Part shown: one piece after another, positions 1 to 7,649 of the stretch
Position numbering within the stretch: position 1 is the stretch's first letter
Layout of the letters: the number at the start of each line of letters is the position of its first letter
Notes under the pieces: generated by a model
Database searches by the model: none
Told to the model about the DNA's origin: nothing
Seen by the model: only the letters and a program-made list of their open reading frames with translations
Assembly: GCA_016838945.1 (NCBI GenBank)
Contig: JADLKP010000003.1
Location: 1-40,379, forward strand
Length of the DNA stretch: 40,379 bases
Direction of reading: 5' to 3'
From: Methanobrevibacter sp.
GTDB lineage: Archaea > Methanobacteriota > Methanobacteria > Methanobacteriales > Methanobacteriaceae
Program-made: the position numbers and the translations under genes

Positions 1-140
1 AATAAAGTGAAGAATATAAATTTTGCAAAGGAAATTGAAACTCAAAATATCCTAAAAAATAATAAATAAAGTGAAGAATATAAATTTTGCAAAGGAAATT
101 GAAACTCAAAATATCCTAAAAAATAATAAATAAAGTGAAA
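1..140. repeat. 64-bp tandem direct repeat, 2 full copies plus 12 bp of a third, directly upstream of the first CDS
   Basis: aataaagtgaagaatataaattttgcaaaggaaattgaaactcaaaatatcctaaaaaataat starts at 1 and again at 65; a partial third copy (aataaagtgaa) starts at 129. Each copy contains a TATA-like aatataaatttt. Confidence 0.95.
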
Positions 141-142
141 AC

Positions 143-1084
143 ATGATTATAGATTCACCTCTAAAAATAAGAAACATCACTCTTTCCAATCGTATCGTAT
201 TGCCTCCTATGGCAAGAGAGCTCAGTGAGGAAGGAAAGGTTTCAGATGAATTGATTGACTATTACCAAAAGAGAGCAGACGGAACAGGGCTTATAATAGT
301 AGAGCATTCATATGTCTCTCCTGAAGGAATTGCAAGCAAAAGGCAGTTGTCCATGGCAGATGACAGCGTGATTGATGGATTTAAGAAACTTACTGATGCC
401 ATACATGCTCAAGGCAGCTTTGCAATTGCACAGATAAGCCATGCGGGATTTGAATCAATGAGTGAAGATAAGCTCAATTTAAATGAAATGACTCCTGAAG
501 ATATGGATGAAGTGAGGAATGCATTTATTGAAGCTGCTGTGCGAACTCAAAAGGCAGGTTTCGATGGTGTGGAGATTCACTCTGCACATGGATACTTCCT
601 GAACCAGTTCTATTCACCTTACACAAACAAAAGAACCGATGAATATGGTGGAGACCTTGAAAATAGAATCAGATTGCATAATGAAATAATCCGAGAAGTC
701 CGTGACCGTGTAGGTGAAGACTATATAATAGCCATTCGCTTAGGTGCCTATGACTATTTGGATGATGGATCAAAGCTTGAAGACATTCCAATTGCTGTAA
801 ATTCATTTATAGAAAATGGAGTTGACCTGATAGATATCAGCGGTGGACTCTGCAGATATAGAAGTCCAGTCAGCAAGGAGCCGGGATACTTTAAGGAACT
901 TAGCAAAATAGCTAAGGAGTCATGTGATGTTCCTGTGATTCTCACCGGTGGAGTGAAGAAGGCAAAGGATGCTGAAAGATTGCTTGAAGAGGAATACTGC
1001 GACTTGATTGGAATCGGCAGGGCATTTTTAATGGATGCTGAATGGTCTAAAAAGGCATTGTATAAATTAAGGAAAATAGAATGA
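143..1084 (+). CDS. NADH:flavin oxidoreductase / Old Yellow Enzyme family protein
   Basis: OYE-like TIM-barrel motifs: PLKIRNITLSNRIVLPPM, AQISHAG, AGFDGVEIHSAHGYFLNQFYSPYTNKRTDEYGGDLENR, DLIGIGRAFLMD. Confidence 0.9.
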   Translation: MIIDSPLKIRNITLSNRIVLPPMARELSEEGKVSDELIDYYQKRADGTGLIIVEHSYVSPEGIASKRQLSMADDSVIDGFKKLTDAIHAQGSFAIAQISHAGFESMSEDKLNLNEMTPEDMDEVRNAFIEAAVRTQKAGFDGVEIHSAHGYFLNQFYSPYTNKRTDEYGGDLENRIRLHNEIIREVRDRVGEDYIIAIRLGAYDYLDDGSKLEDIPIAVNSFIENGVDLIDISGGLCRYRSPVSKEPGYFKELSKIAKESCDVPVILTGGVKKAKDAERLLEEEYCDLIGIGRAFLMDAEWSKKALYKLRKIE

Positions 1085-1204
1085 ACTTCATGATAGATAA
1101 GCATATATGATAAAAAACAAGAAATCATCACAACAAAATAGAAAGATCAAAAAAATTTTAATTTACCAACTGACAAAATTGAAAAAACATATGAGGGCAA
1201 GACA

Positions 1205-2899
1205 ATGAGGAATATTATAATTGTTGAATGCGTTTCTACTGGAATAAACTTTATTCAAGACATTATTAATAGGAATTATAATCCTATAGTATTGCAGACA
1301 AAAAATGAAGAAGGGGAAGCAAATCAAGCTTATGAAAAGCTACTTAAAGACTCTTATAAAAAAATAGAGGCTGATTTTGAACTTATTTATGAAAAAGGTT
1401 CCTATGAAGAAACTCTTGATATGGTAATGAAATATGATCCTCTATTAGTTATTGCAGGATCTGAAAAGGGAGTGATTTTAGCAACCAAATTGGCAAATGA
1501 CTTAAGCCTTAAATGCAATCCAATAGAAAATCTTGATGCAATGACCCTTAAGGATAAGATGCAGGAAAGAATAGCTGAAAAGGGCCTTAGACATATTCGT
1601 GGAAAGGTGATACGTTCAATTGAAGAGGCTATTGATTATTATGATGAATGCGGATTCAAGGAAGTTGTTGTAAAGCCTGTCTACAGTGCAGGTTCTGTTG
1701 GCGTTAGGATTTGCTTAAATAAGGAAGATATGATAAATTCCCTTGAAGAACTCTTCAATGAAGTAAATATATATGGAGACGAAGTAAATGAATTTGTAAT
1801 CCAAGAGAGGATTGACGGAGATGAATATATTGTCAATACAGTTTCCTGCAATGGAGTTCATCGCATAACACTTATGTGGAAGTATACCAAGCGAAAAACC
1901 AATGAAGGTGGGCAAATTTATGATTACCAAGTAACTGTTAATGAATTAGGCCTTGGTGAAGCGAATCTGGTGGAATATGCTTATGATGTGGCGAATGCCA
2001 TAGGCATTAAATACGGACCTATTCATGGAGAATACATGATAGATGAAAATGGCCCTGTATTGATTGAAGTCAACTGTCGTCCATGCGGCTTGAATATGTC
2101 AGCGAAATTTATAGATAAAATATCCGGCCAACATGAAACAGACAGTGCTCTTGATTCCTATTTGAATCCTGAGAAGTTCAATTACGAAAAGAATAAAGGC
2201 TACACATTGTATGAACATGGTGCGATAAAGACAATCGTTGTTCCAAAAGACATCACTGCCGAATCAGCCCCTATGGCTGAAATCAGCAATAGACTGAAAA
2301 GCCATTGTGAAACCAGCATGGACATTATCGAACAGGCGCAATTCTTTACCAAAACACAAGATTTGGAAACAACTGGAGGAACAATTTACTTAGCTCATGA
2401 GAATCCCTACATCCTTCAAAAGGACCTCGATTTTTTATGTGATGTAGAAAAGTATGCATTTCAATTGGTATTGAGCAATCGGGAAGAGAAAAAGACATCC
2501 TTTGATGAAGATGAAAGCTACAATGACCTTAAAAGCATTTTAAATAAAATCCATGCTTATGGATTAACCCTATTTGTAACAGATGAAATCTTTGATGAAG
2601 TAGACTTGATGCAAGTATTGCCTGAAGAAATCAGGGATGTGAAGGGCGATTTTGATTGCGTAGTTGTCAATTTGAATAAAAGCATTACCAATAAAAAGGA
2701 TGACGAAGTGGCAAATCTATTGCTGAACATTATTGATAGGGTAAAGGTCGGAGGATTCATATTCATTCCTCAATCAACCTACCAATATCTTCCTAATGGC
2801 AGAATTGGGGCTGAAGCATTGATAAAGGTTTTAGATTTGAAACTGGAGCTTCCATTGCTGGACTTTAAAAAAGTTGCGATAGCTTCAAAAAGATTATGA
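1205..2899 (+). CDS. ATP-grasp domain protein (carboxylate-amine ligase / L-amino-acid ligase-like) with an additional C-terminal region
   Basis: ATP-grasp motifs: VVVKPVYSAGSVGVRIC, FVIQERIDGDEYIVNTVS, GPIHGEYMIDENGPVLIEVNCRPCG. C-terminal ~110 aa (LLNIIDRVKVGGFIFIPQSTYQY) look like the end of a class I methyltransferase-type fold. Confidence 0.8.
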   Translation: MRNIIIVECVSTGINFIQDIINRNYNPIVLQTKNEEGEANQAYEKLLKDSYKKIEADFELIYEKGSYEETLDMVMKYDPLLVIAGSEKGVILATKLANDLSLKCNPIENLDAMTLKDKMQERIAEKGLRHIRGKVIRSIEEAIDYYDECGFKEVVVKPVYSAGSVGVRICLNKEDMINSLEELFNEVNIYGDEVNEFVIQERIDGDEYIVNTVSCNGVHRITLMWKYTKRKTNEGGQIYDYQVTVNELGLGEANLVEYAYDVANAIGIKYGPIHGEYMIDENGPVLIEVNCRPCGLNMSAKFIDKISGQHETDSALDSYLNPEKFNYEKNKGYTLYEHGAIKTIVVPKDITAESAPMAEISNRLKSHCETSMDIIEQAQFFTKTQDLETTGGTIYLAHENPYILQKDLDFLCDVEKYAFQLVLSNREEKKTSFDEDESYNDLKSILNKIHAYGLTLFVTDEIFDEVDLMQVLPEEIRDVKGDFDCVVVNLNKSITNKKDDEVANLLLNIIDRVKVGGFIFIPQSTYQYLPNGRIGAEALIKVLDLKLELPLLDFKKVAIASKRL

Positions 2900-2908
2900 G
2901 AAGGGTTC

Positions 2909-3088
2909 ATCCCAATTACAAACATGCCAAATAATTTAAATATGGAAAATATATCCCAATTACAAAACATGCCAAATAATTTAAATATGGAAAATATATC
3001 CCAATTACAAAACATGCCAAATAATTTAAATATGGAAAATATATCCCAATTACAAAATATACCAAATATTATTTAAATATGGAAATAT
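2909..3088. repeat. 45-bp tandem repeat, about 4 copies (last degenerate)
   Basis: atcccaattacaaaacatgccaaataatttaaatatggaaaatat; 'cccaatta' recurs at 2911, 2955, 3000 and 3045. Confidence 0.95.
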
Positions 3089-3251
3089 AAAGTTAATATA
3101 TTATATAAAAAATAATGAAAATTACTATTTTTTATTAATTATATTTATTAACAGTTGATGACAACAGACTGTTACTACTAACTGGCAGTTGAAGTCTAGA
3201 AACTGTTACTCATAATTACAAATATTCATGAAAGAGAAAAAAGGTGTTTTA

Positions 3252-4637
3252 ATGAATATCCTTGAAAAATTAAATGCAATTAAAAATCAGGAAATTACTG
3301 CAAAGGAAAATGTAGAATCATATTTAAAAGTAATTGAAGAAAAAAATGAAGACATTAACGCTTTTCTTGAATTAAATACCGAACAGGCTATTGCTAAAGC
3401 TGAAGAAATCGATGCTAAAATCAAAGCTGGAGAAGAGGTCGGAGCTCTTGCAGGTTTAGTGTTTGGTATTAAAGCTAACATTAATGTGGAAGACTTAATC
3501 ATTTCCGCTGCATCCAAAACCTTGGAAGACTATATTGGAAGCTATGATGCAACTGTCGTCAAGAAAATAAAGGCAGAGGACGGAATCATCATCGGAATCA
3601 ACAACATGGATGAGTTTGCAGCAGGAAGTTCAACTGAAACCTCATACTATGGAGCGGTAAACAACCCCGCTGCACCTGGAAGAATCCCTGGAGGTTCAAG
3701 TGGAGGAAGTGCAGCAGCAGTGGCAGCAGATATGTGTGACATTGCAATCGGTTCTGACACAGGCGGATCAATCAGAAACCCATCTTCCCACTGTGGTGTG
3801 CTTGGTATGAAACCTACATACGGTGCAGTTTCAAGACAAGGTTTGCTTGACTTGTCAATGAGTTTAGACCAAATCGGACCTATGGCTCGTGACATCACTG
3901 GAATCGCCCTTGCACTTGACACCATCATCGGATATGACCCAACCGAATGCACAACCTTGAAATGGGATGCCCCTAACTTTACAGAAATAGCTGAATCAGT
4001 TAAAGGGGAAGAAAAGCCATTGGCTGGCATGAAAATAGCTACATGTAAGGAATTCAAGGAAGTCACCAGCGATGAGATCAATGGAATCATTGACGAATCT
4101 GTAGCTAAGCTTGAGGAATTAGGTGCTGAAGTAGTTGAATTAAGCTTCGACCACATCGACATCTGTTTACCTACCTACTACCTCATCAACTATGTTGAAT
4201 TCTTCTCTGCAACCAGAAAATACGATGGAAGAAAATACGGTTCAAGAATCGAAGAGGTATGTGGTGCAGAAGTACTTAGAAGAATCCAAATGGGTTCATA
4301 CATTTCACAAAAGGAATTCAGCGGCAAATACTATCAGAAAGCACTTCAAGCTAGGTCCCTCATTAGAAATGAGATCAATAAGATGTTGGAAGGTGTGGAC
4401 TTGATTGTAGGGCCTACCGTTCCTAAATTGCCACACAAATTAGGTGAAGAATTGGAACCTATGGAAATGTATGCATACGACGTCCTTACCGTAATTGCTA
4501 ACTTGGCAGGTATTCCAGCAGCTAGCGTAAAAGCAGGTGAAGTTGAGGGCATTCCTGTAGGATTGCAATTGCAGGCAAAACCTCAAGATGATGCAAAGAT
4601 TGTCAAAGCAATGGCTGCATTCGAGTATGCAAAATAA
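3252..4637 (+). CDS. gatA: Glutamyl/aspartyl-tRNA amidotransferase subunit A
   Basis: Amidase signature GRIPGGSSGGSAAAVAADMCDIAIGSDTGGSIRNPSSHCGVLGMKPTYGAVSRQGL. ORF track starts at 3228, but aaaggtg before ATG 3252 (MNILEKL) supports the later start. Confidence 0.93.
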   Translation: MNILEKLNAIKNQEITAKENVESYLKVIEEKNEDINAFLELNTEQAIAKAEEIDAKIKAGEEVGALAGLVFGIKANINVEDLIISAASKTLEDYIGSYDATVVKKIKAEDGIIIGINNMDEFAAGSSTETSYYGAVNNPAAPGRIPGGSSGGSAAAVAADMCDIAIGSDTGGSIRNPSSHCGVLGMKPTYGAVSRQGLLDLSMSLDQIGPMARDITGIALALDTIIGYDPTECTTLKWDAPNFTEIAESVKGEEKPLAGMKIATCKEFKEVTSDEINGIIDESVAKLEELGAEVVELSFDHIDICLPTYYLINYVEFFSATRKYDGRKYGSRIEEVCGAEVLRRIQMGSYISQKEFSGKYYQKALQARSLIRNEINKMLEGVDLIVGPTVPKLPHKLGEELEPMEMYAYDVLTVIANLAGIPAASVKAGEVEGIPVGLQLQAKPQDDAKIVKAMAAFEYAK

Positions 4638-4662
4638 ATTTAAATCATAATGGCTTTTAGCT

Positions 4663-4722
4663 ATTATTTTACTTTTTTTACTTTTTTTAGCTATTTTTTA
4701 CTACTATTTTTATTTTAATTTA
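4663..4722 (+). terminator. Probable archaeal T-rich terminator downstream of gatA
   Basis: Series of T tracts (attttactttttttactttttttagctattttttac) just after the gatA stop. Confidence 0.45.
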
Positions 4723-4734
4723 AGAGGATTTAAA

Positions 4735-5424
4735 ATGACAGACAATTCATCAAATAAGCAGAATTCCAACAGAAGAAACAGAAACAATTCTAAAAATTCC
4801 AACAACAAAAAGCTCATTCAAGAAATAAGCAAACTGAAAGAAGAGCTTGAAATCAAAAATGAAGAGATTCAGGAATTGGAATATGAATTGTCCCTAAAGG
4901 ATGAAAAGATAGAGGACATAAGGAATGACTTGGAATTGAAAGCTGTTGAAATTGATGAATGCAGTCAAAAATTGGATGAAGCGAAAGATAAAATAAGCAA
5001 GCTCAACAATGCTCTTGTCAAATACAAGTTTGAAAGGGAGAAGCTTGACTTGAAGTTGAAAAACGAGATAAACTATGAGAAGTCAAGAATGAAGGAAATG
5101 GATGATTTAGAGAAGAAAATCAATGAGAAGGTAGCAATCATTGATGACAAGCAGGATCAAATCAACTACCTCAGAAGCCTGATCAATGACTATAAGGAGC
5201 AAGTCAAAAGCAATGCAGATAACCTTGAGCTTCAATTGAAGAAAATAACAAAGACTTATGACAATCTATTAAGCCAAAAGGATTCAATAATAGAAAAGCA
5301 GGACAAGACAATTGAAGAGATGATTGAATCTGCAAAGCAAATGGCAAAAGACAATAAGGCTACAATTACAAGCCTTGAATTGCAAATAGGCAATTATAGG
5401 GAATTGCTGAAAAAATATGAATAA
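4735..5424 (+). CDS. Coiled-coil protein, function unknown
   Basis: Asn/Lys/Arg-rich N-terminus followed by ~200 aa of heptad-like Glu/Lys/Leu sequence. Start preceded by aagagg. Confidence 0.75.
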   Translation: MTDNSSNKQNSNRRNRNNSKNSNNKKLIQEISKLKEELEIKNEEIQELEYELSLKDEKIEDIRNDLELKAVEIDECSQKLDEAKDKISKLNNALVKYKFEREKLDLKLKNEINYEKSRMKEMDDLEKKINEKVAIIDDKQDQINYLRSLINDYKEQVKSNADNLELQLKKITKTYDNLLSQKDSIIEKQDKTIEEMIESAKQMAKDNKATITSLELQIGNYRELLKKYE

Positions 5425-5504
5425 AAATTGATCAATACCTATCAATGAAGAGTATTGAAAAACACGAATAAAAACAATTAAAAAAAAGTAAATTATTCTA
5501 TAAA

Positions 5505-6203
5505 TCAAACAAGATTCATAGAATAATAGAACGAAGGCAATGTCAACTCATAATATCCTTCTTCATAATTCAAGTTCAAGTCATCCGGATTAGAGATGGT
5601 TGCACCACATTCGCCACATCTGTAGACTCCGCCGGATTCATATATTGCTTCACTTCCACAATATGGACAGGTTTCAGCTCCGTCTCCATCACTTGAACTG
5701 CCGCTTCTTAAAGCAAATGGATTTGAATTTGATGAAGAAGATGAAGAAGATGAAGATTTTTTAGCCCTTTCTTGAGCTTCCCTTTGAGCCTTTTTCTCCT
5801 TATTTTTCAAATCATTGATGAATCCTTTTACTTTTATAACATAATGGTCATATTCTCCACCTATGAGCAGCCCATTATCGTTTTTATCACAATATACAAA
5901 CATTTCATAGAGATCATTTTCACTGATGCTGTATTTTGAAGTATGATCATAGGATTTAACTTCATCAAAGCTTAATCCCCCATCGCCGTTTAGATCCAAT
6001 TGGGTGAAATCAGCATATTTTGTATTGGTATCTTCTGTATAGGAATCATACGGAATTCCTAAAACCAGATTGCCTATAAGACTGATTATAAATAGAACTA
6101 TCCAAACTGCACAGCATCCAACTATGATTCTGCTGATAATGTTCATTTCATTGAACCTATTAATCTTATCCTCTAAACCTGACATAAAATCCCCTTTTCT
6201 CAA
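5505..6203 (-). CDS. Membrane-anchored EF-hand protein with C-terminal zinc ribbon
   Basis: One N-terminal TM helix (IISRIIVGCCAVWIVLFIISLIGNLVLGI); two canonical 12-residue EF loops (DLNGDGGLSFDE, DKNDNGLLIGGE); Ser-rich linker; zinc ribbon CPYCGSEAIYESGGVYRCGECGATI. Confidence 0.8.
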   Translation of the reverse strand: MRKGDFMSGLEDKINRFNEMNIISRIIVGCCAVWIVLFIISLIGNLVLGIPYDSYTEDTNTKYADFTQLDLNGDGGLSFDEVKSYDHTSKYSISENDLYEMFVYCDKNDNGLLIGGEYDHYVIKVKGFINDLKNKEKKAQREAQERAKKSSSSSSSSSNSNPFALRSGSSSDGDGAETCPYCGSEAIYESGGVYRCGECGATISNPDDLNLNYEEGYYELTLPSFYYSMNLV

Positions 6204-6228
6204 GTAATTATTATTTTATGTAAACTTA

Positions 6229-7068
6229 TTAATTAATAGTTATGGTAACTGGAGCTGTCAACTCCATATATCCTTCCCCATATCCCAACTCCAGATCATC
6301 CGGATTGTAGATATTGGAACCGCATGCAGCGCATCTATAATGGCCTCCGGTTTCATAGACAGATTCGCTTCCGCAGTATGGGCAGGTCAAAACATAGCCT
6401 TCGCCACTATCATATTCTTGATCATCTAGACTGTTGGTGGATTTGGAGTTTCCTGAACTGTAATCATGGCCTCCGCTTGATGAGGATGAACTGGAATATT
6501 TGAATTTGTCACTGCCTGAACTGGAAGAACTGGAATCAATGTAATATTTCCTATAAAATTTTAAATCATCATAAAACAGTTCATACTCATGGCCCTTCAG
6601 ATAGCCATTATGATTCGTATCCGCCTCATTGAAATATTTGGTCACGTTTGAATCAGGTATGTTTGGATTTACTTGCAAAGCCTCATCAAGGGATAATCTC
6701 CCATTCCCATCCACATCAAAATATTCATAGGTATGGCCATAGCTTATAGGAAAGCTTTCACCAGCATCATGATAAACAACTGCAACCACAATAAAACCAA
6801 TGAAAAGAATTAAAGGCACATAGCAGCACCACATCTTCATACTGCCATTCCTTTTTGAATCAGGATTGGCATTTGTGCCATTAGAATTAGAACCGAGCGA
6901 TGCAGAAGCGTCAACACTTGAAGTGCCTATGAAACCAAACGATGCAGAAGCGTCAGCACTTGAAGCACCTATGGAATCATTCAAACTTGAATCCAATTTG
7001 AATCCACATTCAGCACAATAAATGGCCTTGTCAATATTTTCCTTTCCACATTTTGCACATTTTTTCAT
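6229..7068 (-). CDS. Membrane-anchored EF-hand protein with N- and C-terminal zinc ribbons
   Basis: CAKCGKENIDKAIYCAECG at the N-terminus; TM WCCYVPLILFIGFIVVAVVY; EF loops DVDGNGRLSLDE and DTNHNGYLKGHE; C-terminal CPYCGSESVYETGGHYRCAACG. Paralogous to the neighbouring 5505-6203 gene. Confidence 0.8.
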   Translation of the reverse strand: MKKCAKCGKENIDKAIYCAECGFKLDSSLNDSIGASSADASASFGFIGTSSVDASASLGSNSNGTNANPDSKRNGSMKMWCCYVPLILFIGFIVVAVVYHDAGESFPISYGHTYEYFDVDGNGRLSLDEALQVNPNIPDSNVTKYFNEADTNHNGYLKGHEYELFYDDLKFYRKYYIDSSSSSSGSDKFKYSSSSSSSGGHDYSSGNSKSTNSLDDQEYDSGEGYVLTCPYCGSESVYETGGHYRCAACGSNIYNPDDLELGYGEGYMELTAPVTITIN

Positions 7069-7130
7069 ATTACCCCCCTCAATATAAAAATCAGCTATTT
7101 ATAAAAAAACTTAAAAAAATAGAATAGTCA

Positions 7131-7511
7131 TTAAATGTCAATGGTTATAAGAACCTCATCTCCATCATTAAAATTGTATTTGTCTCTCAATTTGTCCTTT
7201 GCTATGAACTCAAGATAATTTTCGTCATGGGTTGTCTTGTCTGGAAATACGATTGCTCCAACAATCTCATCATTGAGATGAGCTTTGATATACCTTACGG
7301 CACCGAATCCTTGATCTGGCTTTATGACATTCTTGCAGCTGTTTTTCATCAGTCTGATGTCATCAAGCTTATCCTCTTCTACAATAAGATTCAAAGTTCC
7401 GGCAAATGGGGTGAACCCGCATTTCTCTCTGAACTGGTCCTTATAAAAGTCCTGACCTAAAAAATATGCAGCTTTTCCTAAACCTGTTGTAACAATTCCT
7501 GTAATTTCCAT
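7131..7511 (-). CDS. ribK: CTP-dependent riboflavin kinase (archaeal, DUF120 family)
   Basis: 126 aa; ITGIVTTGLGKAAYFLG, CGFTPFAGTLNLIV, AHLNDEIVGAIVFPDKTTHDENYLEFIAKDKLRDKYNFNDGDEVLI match the archaeal RibK family as I recognise it. Confidence 0.85.
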   Translation of the reverse strand: MEITGIVTTGLGKAAYFLGQDFYKDQFREKCGFTPFAGTLNLIVEEDKLDDIRLMKNSCKNVIKPDQGFGAVRYIKAHLNDEIVGAIVFPDKTTHDENYLEFIAKDKLRDKYNFNDGDEVLITIDI

Positions 7512-7553
7512 TATAATCCCTAAATAAATGTAATACTTATAAATAAATAATTT

Positions 7554-7639
7554 AAAACTATTGTGAAACCAATAATAATTATAGCATGCATAATATAATA
7601 ATTAAAAACTATTGTGAAACCAATAATAATTATAGCATG
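7554..7639. repeat. 51-bp period direct duplication in the ribK upstream intergenic region
   Basis: aaaactattgtgaaaccaataataattatagcatg ends at 7588 and is repeated ending at 7639. Confidence 0.92.
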
Positions 7640-7649
7640 AACCGATTCA

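Noticed and set aside
2779-3015. Antisense 78-aa ORF with perfect 15-aa repeats
   Set aside because: Fully explained by the in-frame 45-bp DNA repeat overlapping the end of the ATP-grasp gene; no ribosome-binding or family evidence.
3647-4162. 171-aa ORF antisense to gatA
   Set aside because: Mirror frame of a strongly conserved amidase gene with Ser/Pro-rich composition typical of spurious antisense ORFs.
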